Below, piece after piece: positions 1-11,349 of a stretch of DNA of 64,000 bases. The notes beneath the pieces were generated by a model, which did no database searches, was not told the DNA's origin, and saw only the letters and a program-made list of their open reading frames with translations. Positions within the stretch are counted from its first letter, which is position 1; each line of letters starts with the position of its first letter. This DNA comes from Bostrychus sinensis (taxonomy: Eukaryota > Chordata > Actinopteri > Gobiiformes > Eleotridae), in assembly GCA_020698575.1 (NCBI GenBank), contig CM036251.1, positions 9,650,288 through 9,714,287 on the forward strand. Reading direction: 5' to 3'. The translations under genes were made by a program, and so were the position numbers.

Positions 1-1906
1 CTGCATCTACAATCACTGTCAGACGTGTGACCAACAGAGAAACACCAGAGCATCCTCATGGTAACAACAGTGTCTTTCCAAGCCACGAACATGAGCACAT
101 TCGCCTTTTCCCTTTTTAATGTATTTACTTTTCCATGCACATAAACAATCAGTGACGCCACAATGATGTAAACACACGACTTCAGTAGTAGCCATGCTTC
201 AATGTGTGAACAAGCGATTGTTAACAATTTTACCAATTCCACGTTGTACAGTGTGACTTACATAAATCTTTTTAGACCGGCTTTAGAACGATGGGAGGAA
301 GCCGGAGTAACAGCCAGAAGAGCAAACCACACTACTGTGCAACCCTAATACTGCAATGTTGTCAATTAAAATGACAAATGACAAATCTAAACCAAACTAA
401 CCAAAGCAAAGGTGTTCATTTAATATATTTTTAAAATATTTTTATGACAGTGGTCTAAAATTCTTACAGCTATGCTTTTTTTTTCAGTTATAGTGGCTTT
501 GGAAACCCAAGACTAGACATTAAAATTGGTGCTATCTCACTAACTGAATGTTTACCGCAGTGGCCCGAACCAAACGTACTAATTACTCTCCCCACAGGAA
601 ATTGGGACAAGATGTGAACGCCACATTCTTGAGTCCTCTTGAGCATGTTCGAATAAACAGCCACACTATCAGCGAATCAGCATTTAGAAGAGTATTACTG
701 TGAAGAAGAAAAAACAAAACAAAAAACAAACAACAACCATAAAATCATCTCCCCCTTAGGACCCTTGCAGGACTGGATGTGAGAGAAAAGACAGAAGGAC
801 GTGGCATGAGCTCAAAACAAAGATGGCAACTCTAATCTTAGTTCATTTCAGGGCATAAAATGAAGATATGTTCAAGAATAAGCTGTAATCAGTATATTAA
901 ATGTAAAAGCCCTATTAACACACCTTCTAAATGTCAAGGCAACTGCTCGATCTCTCAGTGGTAAAGATATTGTGTGCCAGACATGGACTCAAACTGGAGA
1001 TCTTCTAATTTAGGGTAAATGCTCTATGCATTGAGCTACAAAGCCCTTTATATCTCACAAAAGAAAAAATAATAAAATACCATCCAAATGCTGAGCCAGT
1101 TTCACACAAAACATTTTTATGTGGCCCATTGCTGATGCTTTTTTAAAACTTCAGCAAAAGCCAAACCTCACTTTTTGAGTTATCACAAAGAAATTAACAA
1201 ACAATAATTTAGGATAATGAACTAATCCTTTGATCAAAAAAACATAATTTTGACACATTACTCAACACAAGCCTAAAAGTTGATATTTCACTGTAACGCT
1301 GTATCCAACCAGTTCATAAATGTAGAATGTCACAGGCAAAAAACAACAACAACTCAACTCTAAAAATACTGAAAAATCACATTGACAGTGGAAAAGACAG
1401 AAAGGATAAGTCTTAAGGGCAAATCCAATGTGTCAGCCACACAAAAGGGAATGGATCGTGAATGCAAAATGAAACGGCATCGACAACAACGATGACAACG
1501 ACAACTTACTGTGCTCAAGCAACAACATGACAAGCCAAAAACACAACAGGTCTAAATATAGATGCAGGGATATGGGATTTGCTCTGTAGACTACAGATAA
1601 CTGACTGCTATGACATTTAGTAAGAGACAAAAATATAAAAATCAAGAATTCAGTAAACAATATAATGGAGATATGCTCTGAATGTGTTGAGAAGTCAGTT
1701 TTAGTCACAATATTTTAATGAATTGCTGTATTGTTGTTGCTTTGTCATTAACTAAGACGTTTATGATGATGACTCTGTTGGTCATGTGGAAAGTATGTTG
1801 TTATCCTCAAATGCTTGTTGCACAGTCATATCCTGAAAGTATTACGTGTATCGTTCAGTCTTATTTGCTGTGAGTTTTAGTCAGTAGCTGCTAGGCGGTG
1901 ACTTAC
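1..1906. other. No gene seen
   Basis: AT-rich sequence with a GATGGGAGGAAGCCGGAG fragment of the teleost SINE-type repeat at 290-310 and the tRNA-like fragment at 950-1045. The open frame at 1433-1708 has no recognisable features. Confidence 0.6.
950..1045 (-). repeat. tRNA-like SINE fragment, pairs with 3925-4035
   Basis: Read on the minus strand it has GTAGCTCAATGCATAGAGC (A-box-like) and GTTTGAGTCC (B-box-like). A related copy sits at 3925-4035 in the same orientation, sharing CTAAAGATAT/GTAAAGATAT and TAAATGCTCT. It is not a functional tRNA: no acceptor-stem pairing is apparent. Confidence 0.5.
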
Positions 1907-1987
1907 CTGTCAGACAATGCGGGCTCTTGTTGTGCAGGGGGAGGCGAGGACTAGATGCATCAAATCCCAAGGCTGAAGCCAAACTTT
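1907..1987 (-). CDS. Candidate internal exon of an unidentified gene
   Basis: Seen: a pyrimidine-rich acceptor (CTTATCTCTCCACAG) and a near-consensus donor (ACAG|GTAAGT) enclose 81 bases on the minus strand. One of the three frames is open across it: (x)SLASALGFDASSPRLPLHNK followed by SPHCLT. The exon is phase-symmetric, 2 bases in and 1 base out. I do not recognise the peptide. It could be a coding cassette exon or part of a 5' UTR. It is not HMG20A, whose stop lies 46 kb upstream in transcription. It is the only exon-like signal in the left 35 kb that I trust. Confidence 0.45.
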
Positions 1988-2084
1988 CTGTGGAGAGATA
2001 AGACAAAAGATTACTATTGTGCACTTGTGCATGCTGCCCTCCAATTCAGTAACTTGACTCTGAAGATGTGATTTACTTGAAAAA

Positions 2085-2566
2085 CCTGTTCCTGTCCCCT
2101 ATTCTGCTATTGAGCTTTAACCATGTTATAATGTTGTCTGCACCTCAAAAACATAACACATGTTTGAGTAATCCTGTATGCTGAGGCACTGGCTTTCTCA
2201 AGAGCTGGAAACGCTTGGTCTCATGGCTCTACGTCGACATGTGAAACCAGGAACTGCTCCTTCTCATTTCTAAAGCCCATACACCATCACTGGAATGGTT
2301 CTGATAGTCTCAGCTCTTAAAATGCCATCACTATGAAGCAGTCAGCTCATTTACCTTTTTGTTAGCATCATTTTGCTAATTAGCCATTTTATACTCAGTC
2401 CATTCCCCACCATTGCCAGCAGCAGACACCTAATCAAAGCTCCCCCAAAAAATATGTTTTCCATACATTATACATTATTTTACATTATAAAACACAAAAT
2501 ACTAATGCAAAAGTGTCCAAAGCTATTTTAAAAAGCCTGAAAAAAGTACAATATAGGACCTTTAAG
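2085..2566. mobile_element. TTAA-ended MITE (piggyBac-like), copy 1
   Basis: It shares with 41511-41965, 24380-24530 and 48405-48640 the order CCCTATTCTGCTA, ATAATGTTGTCTG, GCCATCACTATGAAGC, CATTTTATRCTC, AAAATACTAATGCAAA and GCCTGAAAAAAG. Its right end ACAATATAGGACCTTTAA is the reverse of the TTAAAGGTCCCCTATTATG left end seen at 41511. Confidence 0.6.
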
Positions 2567-2667
2567 TTTAAAAAAATAGTCAAAGATCTGTTTGGTTGAA
2601 ATGTTTCTCAAAAATTACAAACTCCTTTAGCTGTGTTGTAACTAAAGAACTGAAACTTTCATGCAAC

Positions 2668-2870
2668 ATGTAGATGGTCGCCCAATATGGGTTTTTCTAT
2701 GGCCAATGCCATTACTGATTTTTAAAATTCAGAGCAGCCAAAGGCCGATTTTTTTTGGGGGGGGGGCCGATATGTTGGGCTGATTATTTTTAATTTTATG
2801 AAACACATTAATTTAATATAACCATTTGTTTTTGTAGTGCAAATTAAAATGGAAACAAATGTGGAGCCTT
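2668..2870. mobile_element. Partial hAT-like MITE (relative of 19203-19605)
   Basis: AGATGGTCGCCCAATATGGG, TTTTTCTATGGCC, GGCCGATTTTTTTTGG and ATATAACCATTTGTTTTTGTA follow in the same order as in the element at 19203. The right end is missing. Confidence 0.6.
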
Positions 2871-3142
2871 TCTGTATGGAGTTTACATGTTCTCTCCCGT
2901 GTATGCGTAGGTTTCCTCCAGGTGCTCCATTTTCCCAACCTCAAATATGCACAACAGGCTAATCCTCCAGCTAGGTAGTCCTGACCAAGATCCTGGCTCA
3001 AGATTTGGAGAAAGAGCCCCTGGGCACTGCACTGCGGTCGCCCACTGCTCCTGACAGTTTGTCCCAGTGGCAGTGAAGGATGGGTCAAATACAGAGAACA
3101 AATTTCCCTGCAGGGACAATAAAGTCTACCTTAACCTCAACT
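2868..3142 (+). repeat. SINE-like teleost repeat
   Basis: It begins with TGGAGTTTACATGTTCTCTC..., the reverse complement of part of the 15.9/26.1-kb family, and ends with a tail (CCCAGTGGCAGTGAAGGATG, GGGACAATAAAGTCTACCTT) that recurs at 46085-46172. The open frames across it are artefacts. Confidence 0.55.
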
Positions 3143-3924
3143 ATACTGAAATATCAATGTGTGCCTGTATTGTCAAAAGAAAAAATGGTAGATCTCTAGA
3201 CTCGTGTTTTGCTGTCTGTTGGACATCATAAATTAAGTTTTTATATTATCACGAGAACTGACTGCAAAAAGGGACCACACTGTGTACTGGACACAGTAGG
3301 CAGATGACAGATGAACTTGAATGAAGAGCAGTATCTGTCCAAGGGACTAAATCAACATTGTGCTTTTCCATATAAAACACTGTCACTCACTGCACTGAAA
3401 TGAACCATTGCTCTAATAATTAAAAATAAATTAAACAAACCAGACACTGGTCTCTTTGAGCTTATCTCGCACTACACTGGCCCAGCCAAAAAGGCCATTG
3501 TGCTCAGTAATTGCAAACCATTTCAAACTATTCACAATAACAGCACATCCCCAATCTAATTAAACTCTATGACTCAGTAGAAATTAGGCAGGAACCACTC
3601 CCTTGGCCAATACTCTTCCCCACAGGCATTGCATTTCGACTTGGCCATCGTAGAACTCCAAGCTACAAAACACTATATAAGGAATTGTTATTGTAGCACG
3701 CAGCAAGTCTAAACCATTAGAGCCAAGGTTTGTAGACTGTCAACACTGAAAGACTTTTTATTTTTTTGTTTTAAGAGTTTGCTTAAGATGAGTCAGACAT
3801 TTACCATACTGCGCAAAGGTTTATAACAAAGCCTATAAACAAAAGTGTATCAATGTACAGAAATACACAAAATAAAAAAAGAAGAAAATCAAAAGTAGAA
3901 GTGCTTGGAGACAGTAAACGTCTG

Positions 3925-4035
3925 TCAAGGCACTGGTCCTCTCTCACAATGCTAAAGATATAGTGCCCAGACTCCAACATCTTCTAGTTCAAAGTAAATG
4001 CTCTTTACATTGAGCCACAAAACCCCTTTATCCCA
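3925..4035 (-). repeat. tRNA-like SINE fragment, second copy
   Basis: Minus strand GTGGCTCAATGTAAAGAGC followed by a degenerate B-box region. It aligns with 950-1045 over about 100 bases with small gaps. Confidence 0.45.
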
Positions 4036-4756
4036 TAATACACTTAGTAAAGTTAGTATCTTTGGTCTGTATCTCATAATGGTACTGAATCCCTTAAAAC
4101 ACTCCTGGACATAGGCGTATTAAACCGTTTTCAGGGGAGTTACAGCACCCCTAAGCTGAGTTCTAACCAAGTGGCTATGTGATTCCCCAGTAAAATATAC
4201 AGCATCAATATTAACAATAATGACATAATTACACATATGGTACATAAGATTTGATTCACTTTGCCATACCATTTTTCTCCTTCAGGTCTCTGCTCTTTCT
4301 GGCCCTGCCTTTACTTTTAAAAGTGTGTAAGGGTCAGACAAAAAAGTTACTGGAGCCATTGTAACCTTTAGTCCTACTCACACTATTAACAGCTTACAAA
4401 TATAATATATAAAAGACTCCATAATACAAGAAATAGCATCTGTACAAAGTTTAATACACTGCTCAAAAAAATAAAGGGAACATCTTAAACAACACAATGT
4501 AACTCCAAGTCAATCACACTTCTGTGAAATCAAACTGTGTCCACTTAGGAAGCAACTCTGACTGACATCAGTTTCACTGCTGTTGTGCAAATGGTAACAG
4601 ACAACAGGTGGAAATTATAGGACAATTAGCAAGACACCTCCAATAAAGGAGTGGTTCTGCAGGAGGTGACCACAGACCACTTCTCAGTTCCTGTGCTTTC
4701 TGGCTGATGTTTTGGTCACTTTTGAACGCCGGCGGTGCTTTCACTCTAGTGGTAGC

Positions 4757-5669
4757 ATGAGACAGGAGTCTACAACCCACACAAGTGGCTCAGGTAGTGC
4801 AGCTCATCCAGGATGGCACATCAATGCGAGCTGTGGCAAGAAGGTTTGCTGTGTCTGTCAGCGTAGTGTCCAGAGCATGGAGGCGCTACCAGGAGACAGG
4901 CCAGTACATCAGGAGATGTGGAGGAGGCCGTAGGAGGGCAACAACCCAGCAGCAGGACCGCTACCCCCTCCTTTGTGCAAGGAGGAACAGGAGGAGCACT
5001 GCCAGAGCCCTGCAAAATGACCTCCAGCAGGCCACAAATATGCATGTGTCTGCTCAAACGGTCACAAACAGACTCCATGAGGCCCTCTATGAGGGCCCTG
5101 TGCTCTTCACAGATGAAAGCAGGTTCACACTGAGCACATGTGACAGACGTGACAGAGTCTGGAGACGCCGTGGAGAACGTTTTGCTGCCTGCAACATCCT
5201 CCAGCATGACCGGTTTGGCAGTGGGTCAGTAATGGTGTGGGGTGGCATTTCTTTGGGGGCCGCACAGCCCCTCCATGTGCTCGCCAGAGGTAGCCTGACT
5301 GCCATTAGGTACAGAGATGAGATCCTCAGAGCCCTTGTGAGACCAGATGCTGGTGCGGTTGGCCTGGCTTCCTCCTAATGCAAGACAATGCTAGACCTCA
5401 TGTGGCTGGAGTGTGTCAGCAGTTCCTGTAAGATGAAGGCATTGATGCTATGGACTGGCCCACACGTTCCCCAGACCTGAATCCAATTGAGCACATCTGA
5501 GACATCATGTCTCGCTCCAACCACCAACGCCACGTTGCACCACAGACTGTCCAGGAGTTGGTGGATGCTTTAGTCCAGGTCTGGGAGGAGATCCCTCAGG
5601 AGACCATCTGCCTACCTCATCAGGAGCATGCCCAGACGTTGTAGGGAGGTCATACAGGCGTGGAGGCCA
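4757..5669 (+). pseudogene. Tc1-like transposase pseudogene
   Basis: The remnant shows the N-terminal helix-turn-helix region (QLIQDGTSMRAVARRFAVSV), the FTDESRF first catalytic-Asp motif at about 5107, an MQDNARPH-type second motif at about 5379 and a DLNPIEH third motif at about 5477. Breaks visible: a frameshift just after the ATG at 4757, an internal deletion joining the DNA-binding region to the catalytic core near 5083-5096, a frameshift near 5365, and in-frame stops after the second motif (TAA in TTCCTGTAAG) and after EHI (TGA). The longest open piece is 4785-5378. It is not functional. Confidence 0.9.
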
Positions 5670-5881
5670 CACACACTACTGAGCCTCATTTTGACTTGTT
5701 TTAAGGACATTACATTAAAGTTGGATCAGCCTGTAGTGTGTTTTTCCACATTAATTCTGAGCGTGACTCCAAATCCAGACCTCCATGGGTTAATAAAATT
5801 TGATTTCCATTGATAATTTTTGTGTGATTTTGTTGTCAGCACATTCAACTATGTAAAGAACAAAGTATTCAATAAGAATAT

Positions 5882-5909
5882 TTCATTCATTCATTCATTC
5901 ATTCATTCA
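5882..5909. repeat. (ATTC)n microsatellite
   Basis: About seven ATTC units, lying inside the 3' end of the Tc1-like element, where family members carry a shorter version. Confidence 0.9.
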
Positions 5910-6758
5910 GATCTAGGATGTGTATCTTAGATGTCTTATTTTATGTGTATTTTATCCATGTCTTTTGTCTGTTTCTTCTCAGCACCTGTAAATCTCTAAT
6001 GCTAAAAACACCGCTGCTCCTAGATCTAAACAGTGGTCCAGATTAATTATTTTGTCTTTGGCCCATTACTGACCTTTCTCCAAAGTTCATAAAACAATAA
6101 ACTTCTCTATTTATTAAAGCACTCTATATTAACGTTATTGTTTCACATCTCACTAAAACGTTTGCAGAGTGCTGTATGTATAATTCACTTGAACAGGGGG
6201 AAGGGGGCAGGATACGTTTGCACTGCTGTGTGGGTGTGAGCACTGTACATGTGGCCAAATTTGGATTGATAAGCTTCCTCTAAACCCTTTAACAATATAA
6301 GATGACAGATGGTTAGAGATAGCAAAGGAAACTACACAGAAACTACACTGGAACATGTAGACCTTGGAAATGAAGTGGTCAGGAGCTGGATCATTACCAA
6401 CAGAAATGCAGGATGCCCCATATGCAGATGATAAATAAAAGTCAAGCGGGAAAATGTGTGGAGGCAGGCTGAGTGTCCCAAAGGGTTTCTCATTGCTTTG
6501 GTTTGACCACTTCCTTCCGCTGGCTCTAAATGACAGTGCAGTATGTTCTGTTGACAGATCGGTAAACAGATCCATGTGTTACAGTTAAATCATTAAGAAC
6601 AGAAAACAGCAGATACAGAGAAGTGTGGCCACAAGCTGCTGCTCTGCTGCCTGTGTTACGATTCCTCCACAAACACAGATTTTCGAGCTGTTGCTAAGTC
6701 ATGAACTGACTCAAGACGAGACATCGAGCTTATTTTTGGGACTCAACTAGAGCTTAGA

Positions 6759-8108
6759 CAGTGGTGAAATGTAACAAAGTAAAAGTATCTATGTATCTGT
6801 ACTTTACTTGAGTAAATTTTACAAGAGGTACTTTTGCTTCACTACATTTTAGAGCAAGTATTTGTACTTTTTACTCCACTACTTTTTTTGAATTGGCTTG
6901 AAGTAAAAAGTATTTTGAATTTGGTTTAAAATAGGGCTGCACGATATGGAGAAATGTGATATTCGATAACTATGTTGAAAATTGCGATAACGATATTATT
7001 GCGATATTTCAAAATAGAGCTAGGGCTGCACAATATATCGCAAAATTATCATCACAATATCAGCAAACGCAATATCCATATCACAAGAATCTAAATATAT
7101 CGCAATAACGCTATGGTCTTCCATCTGACAGAGATTTACACTGAAAAATAATTTTCCACCAGAGCCTTAAAAAGAACATGTGTTGTGACTAAATAAAAAT
7201 GTTTAAAAAGTCCAGATTTAGTGGTAATTTAATTAATTTAGTCACAGCTTAGCCTTGTTTTATTCCTGGTTTAGTCTGTGTTAAGTTTTGATTTTGTCGC
7301 TGTTTTGACTTGTAAACACAGTAACTTACATTTTTGTGAAATGTAGTGAATTAAATTTACTATGTTCAAATAGTAGGCTCTATTTTCAAATATCTCAATA
7401 ATATTGTTATCGCAATTTTCAACATATTTTTTTCCTACTTTTTGAACATAGTAAGTTAAATTCACTACATTTCACAACATTTAGGTTCCTGTATTTACAA
7501 GTCAAAACAGCGACAAAATCAAAACTTAACGCAGACTAAATCAGGAATAAAACAAGGCTAAGCTGTGACTAAATTAGATAAATTACCACTAAAACTGGAC
7601 TTTTTAAACATTTTTATTTAGTCACAACACATGTTCTTTTAAGGCTCTGGTGGAAAATAATTCATCAGTGTAAATCTCTGCCAGATGGAAGATCATAACA
7701 TTATTGCGATATATTTAGATTCTTGCGATATGGAAATTGTTACAATGATAATTTGGCAATATATCGTGCAGCCCTAGTTTAAAATCATGTGTTTTTGTCG
7801 CGCCTACATTGTAGACACAGTACATGAGTATAACAGATGCAGTAAAGTAGTACTCTTCAGATTCAGTCTCTTCTGTTGCTCAGGTTAACCATTAGTTTTC
7901 AACACAGTTTTTCAGTAAAATCCCTCACATTTATCACATTCATTAGTTCTTGGATCTGTGCAAAAAAAGCTCACAAGTACATTTGAAAGAAAGTACTTTT
8001 ATATTTTTACTTAAGTAGAAATTTTTATGTGATACTTTTACTTGAGTACATTTTTCTCTCTCTTTCATCTGTACATAAGCAAAAAATTGAGTACTTCTTC
8101 CACCACTG
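6759..8108. mobile_element. Non-autonomous hAT-like element, TIR CAGTGGTG
   Basis: Terminal inverted repeats CAGTGGTG and CACCACTG are flanked by a perfect 8-bp duplication AGCTTAGA (6751-6758 and 8109-8116). The arms are rich in ACTTGAGTAAAAGTA-type sequence. A second hAT-like element (6932-7776) sits inside it. There is no transposase; without the insert the element would be about 0.5 kb. Confidence 0.85.
6932..7776. mobile_element. hAT-like MITE interrupted by an inverted copy of itself
   Basis: The ends are TAGGGCTGCACGATAT and ATATCGTGCAGCCCTA, with a perfect 8-bp duplication GTTTAAAA (6924-6931, 7777-7784). A second TAGGGCTGCAC terminus occurs inside at 7021. 7021-about 7374 is an imperfect reverse complement of about 7434-7776, and about 7375-7430 is a reverse complement of about 6960-7020. 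The order is therefore left end, inverted copy, right end. The related element at 20891-22059 shows the simple left-right order. Confidence 0.85.
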
Positions 8109-9899
8109 AGCTTAGACCAAAATGACCAGGGGTGTGCGATACTGCACTAAAATACTGGGCCAGTATTGAGATACCGATACGATACTTTGGGTACAGTGCA
8201 CGCAGAGTATGTGCTTTCATGTAAGGACTAGCAGTGTGTCATCATATATTAAATCTGATCACTAAATAAGTTTATTGTTGTTTTCTGGTGTTAAGTGCAT
8301 GTTAAAACCCAGATAGTTAGGCATAGAAAAAACATATTTAATATTTATTTTAACATAAAATCGACACAAAGCAAAGACTATTTTCCTTCACAGTTTACAG
8401 ATATTTTGTAGGGAGAGGAGGGAGAGCAGTAGATTCGATCTCGTCACTCTATTATCAATCTGATTCAACCCACTCCTTGAGGAATTTTGAGCTGATAACA
8501 TGGACTTAGATTGGACTTTTGAACAATAACTTGGACTTTGTGTGAATCTAGTTTGCTTTTTATGCTGAAAGCAAAGAAGCACTGCACTATATTCAATCCA
8601 AAAACAAACTTTAATGTTCTGATATGAAACAAAAGTACTATCCCACTCAACATAAGTCATAAGTCATAAGTTTTCAAATATTTTACTCATATTTGGACTT
8701 GCCTTCAGTTCACTCAACTTAAATTGATTTGGACTTTGCTCTGACATTTTTCTAAGTGACTCAGACATGCAGGGTATATTTAATGGTGTCCCAGCTATGC
8801 CCTAGTTAGAAGTAAAAGTTCTTTCTCACATTATAGAGGTAGAAAATAAAATTCAATGTAAACTGACAAAGAGAAAGATGCTGAAAATGAATGTCACTTC
8901 ATCCAGCAATGGTTAAAAGATCAATAGGTGCACTTCTAATCATTTCAGAATTTCAGATTTGCAAAAGATAAATGAAGTGAGCTTAACCAAGGTACAGCCT
9001 AAGTCCATAAGAGCAACTGATTTTCTTGCTCTCAAAACAGAACAGCCACTCACACAGGTCTCCGCCATAAACCAAAGCCAACATAGAGCAGCCTCTGTGT
9101 CTATAGGGTAAATGAATTATGTCACCACTCAAGTACCTCAGCCCAAATGCACCGTGGGTATGCAGTGACACAAGTCTGAGTGGATAGTATTTGTAAAGGA
9201 ATGGCACGTATTGGCCCAGATGACTGCAGCCCCGTGCTGTCTTGTAACATATTAACCATGATGTCAGACAAAAGTATCTCTGTTATTCAAGAGATCAGGA
9301 CCTAGATCACACGTAAACAGCATCACAGGCTAATTTTAAAAGAGGTTTCTGCAAGTGGAGGGAGAAGTATTATTCCAGTGTCTCCAGTACAAAACTGTCA
9401 ACAGAGTCCACTGGTGAAAAAAATTAAAACTAGCTAGAATTTAACCTCATGCATTTTTTGACCTGCTGTTTTATTTCAATTTTGGAAACCTGTTTTTAAT
9501 CGCTGTCAGCCATTACTTCTGCCAATGCCCAATCCTCACCACTTGAGGCTTTGTATATCCACATTTTCTGAGAACAGATGAACCTTTTTCAGTTCATGTG
9601 ATGTCAACAACTGATCTTGAACCCATTAGTTGTACCCATCACTTTTTGTTTAGTTAGTAATTCAAGTGTGTATTTTAAGGTGGTTGTATTGCCATAGGAA
9701 AACTGTCAAAAAAGTATAGAAATCATTACTTGCTTACAATCCACCTCAAATCAATGGGAAAAAAATGTAGGCATCATCAACTATTTTTATATAATATGTG
9801 TCCAAAAGCTTAAGCTGTGCCTCAGGTATTACAGTACTTTTGAAAGATGGAGGAGCTTAGTCATATCATTGGGCTAATTTTTGAGACAACTTGAGCTTC

Positions 9900-11345
9900 A
9901 GTCTTAACTATTTTACTTGTACTAGAGTCTTTGAGGGCTCTGACTCGTTCTTTTTTTAAAACACCTGGACATGTGACTCGACTCGGACCTGTGAACCACT
10001 GACTGAGACTCGGGCTTTGATTTGAACTTGTGGACTATAGCTCGGACTTAATTTTAATGCTCGGTTATGAAATATAAACAAAACTAATATCCAACTCAAC
10101 ATCTCAGTGTTGCACTTTCATATGTTTACAAATTTTTGTGCCTCAACTCAGTCTTGGACTTGCCTTCTGTTAATATAAAATAATTGTAATAATGCATTAG
10201 GCTTATACAATGCTTTTCTAGACACTCTGTTTACAGTTTGGTCCATTTTTCATTCACTCCTCAGTAGGGTTGAAAAGGGGCAGGAAAATTTCTGGTAAAT
10301 TTACGTAAATTTTCTGGAAACTTTCCATGAGAAGTTAAGCTTGGAAATTTTGGGAATTTTCAAATTTGGAAACCATATAAATAAATAAAAAATCATTATA
10401 ATCCAACAGATTTAAACAACTTTATTGAACATTTACAGAACAGAATGTAAATTGTTCAAAAGAGAGAACATGTGCTGAGCTAACACAGTTTAATCAGCGG
10501 AAAAACACCACATTACATTAATCTGCTCAAAAAACTGGCACCACCCCCAGTGGCCAGCCTGGGAACTGCAGCCAAACTAGTGTTGCTAGGCCTGCCACCA
10601 GAATAGATGTAGCTCATTATTTATTTATGTCACAAATGTATTGATACCTATAAAGAATTATGACGCTTAACAGTGTGTCCCCAAAATATCACAAAATACC
10701 ACAAAACACATTTTTACAACCCTAACAGTTGAGCTAACCAGAAATATGGAGCCTGCAGTCTTGAGTTTGGTAGTGTTGTGGAGATCAGCTGTGCAGGTGA
10801 CAGGAGGATGCAGAGTGCATAGAAGTGTATGCAAAGCAGGATACTACATGTACCACATGTGACTGAGGAATAACAGAGATGAAAGTGATGATTGAAGTGT
10901 GTTTGTGTTTTTTATGCTATAGTATATTGCCCTGTCATGGAACAGCTTTGAGTTGTGTAAGTTCCCAATTTATTGCCATAAATTCCCATAAATTCCAGTT
11001 TATTTCCATGGAAAATTTCCAACTTTGAAAATTCCCAGAATTTTGCAACCCTACTCCTCAGTCACACTTGGTGACGAAAGTGTGGCTGCCATTATGTGCC
11101 TACAGCGTCTCTCCAACCACTGTCAAAATGTCATTTGGACATTTCGACTTGAAATTATTTGGACTGGGTTCTGACACATTTTGGGTGACTCAAATCTGAC
11201 TCAGACTTGCAACTCTCCTCAAAATGACTGAATGTGAAATTGTTTTGTGTGACTCAGATTTAGACACCCATCTTAGTGACTCGGTTTGAACCAGTCTTTA
11301 GTGACTCGGACTTAGACTTGAACTCAAACACTGGTGACTCGACTA
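9900..11345. repeat. GACTCGGACTTG-rich dispersed repeat, interrupted
   Basis: Both flanks (about 9920-10160 and 11110-11345) are dense in GACTCGGACTTGGACT-like words. Between them lies a SINE-like segment (10185-10264 plus 11054-11100, similar to 15225-15370), itself split by the element at 10265-11053. I see no coding potential; open frames here (for example 11276-11803) are repeat artefacts. Confidence 0.6.
10265..11053. mobile_element. hAT-like element, TIR TAGGGTTG, 8-bp TSD CTCCTCAG
   Basis: It begins TAGGGTTGAAAAG and ends TTGCAACCCTA. The 8-bp sequence CTCCTCAG is repeated exactly at 10257-10264 and 11054-11061. The termini are rich in GGAAATTT / AAATTTCC words arranged as inverted repeats. 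The insertion splits a SINE-like copy whose intact version is visible at 15240-15370. Confidence 0.85.
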
Positions 11346-11349
11346 CAAC

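Larger units (their letters stand above)
4457..5926 (+). mobile_element. Decayed Tc1/mariner-type transposon
   Basis: The left end (CACTGCTCAAAAAAATAAAG) follows a TA at 4455-4456 and matches a very common fish Tc1-like family. A transposase remnant follows and then a 3' non-coding part. The expected right inverted repeat (GAGCAGTG-type end) is absent: sequence departs from the family after about 5926. With one terminal repeat and a broken transposase the element should be immobile. Confidence 0.9.

Noticed and set aside
3672..3682. TATATAAGG as a core promoter
   Set aside because: A single TATA-like word in AT-rich DNA with no downstream exon or CpG context.
6153..6575. 140-residue minus-strand open frame
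   Set aside because: No domain, no splice or start context, and ordinary composition for chance.
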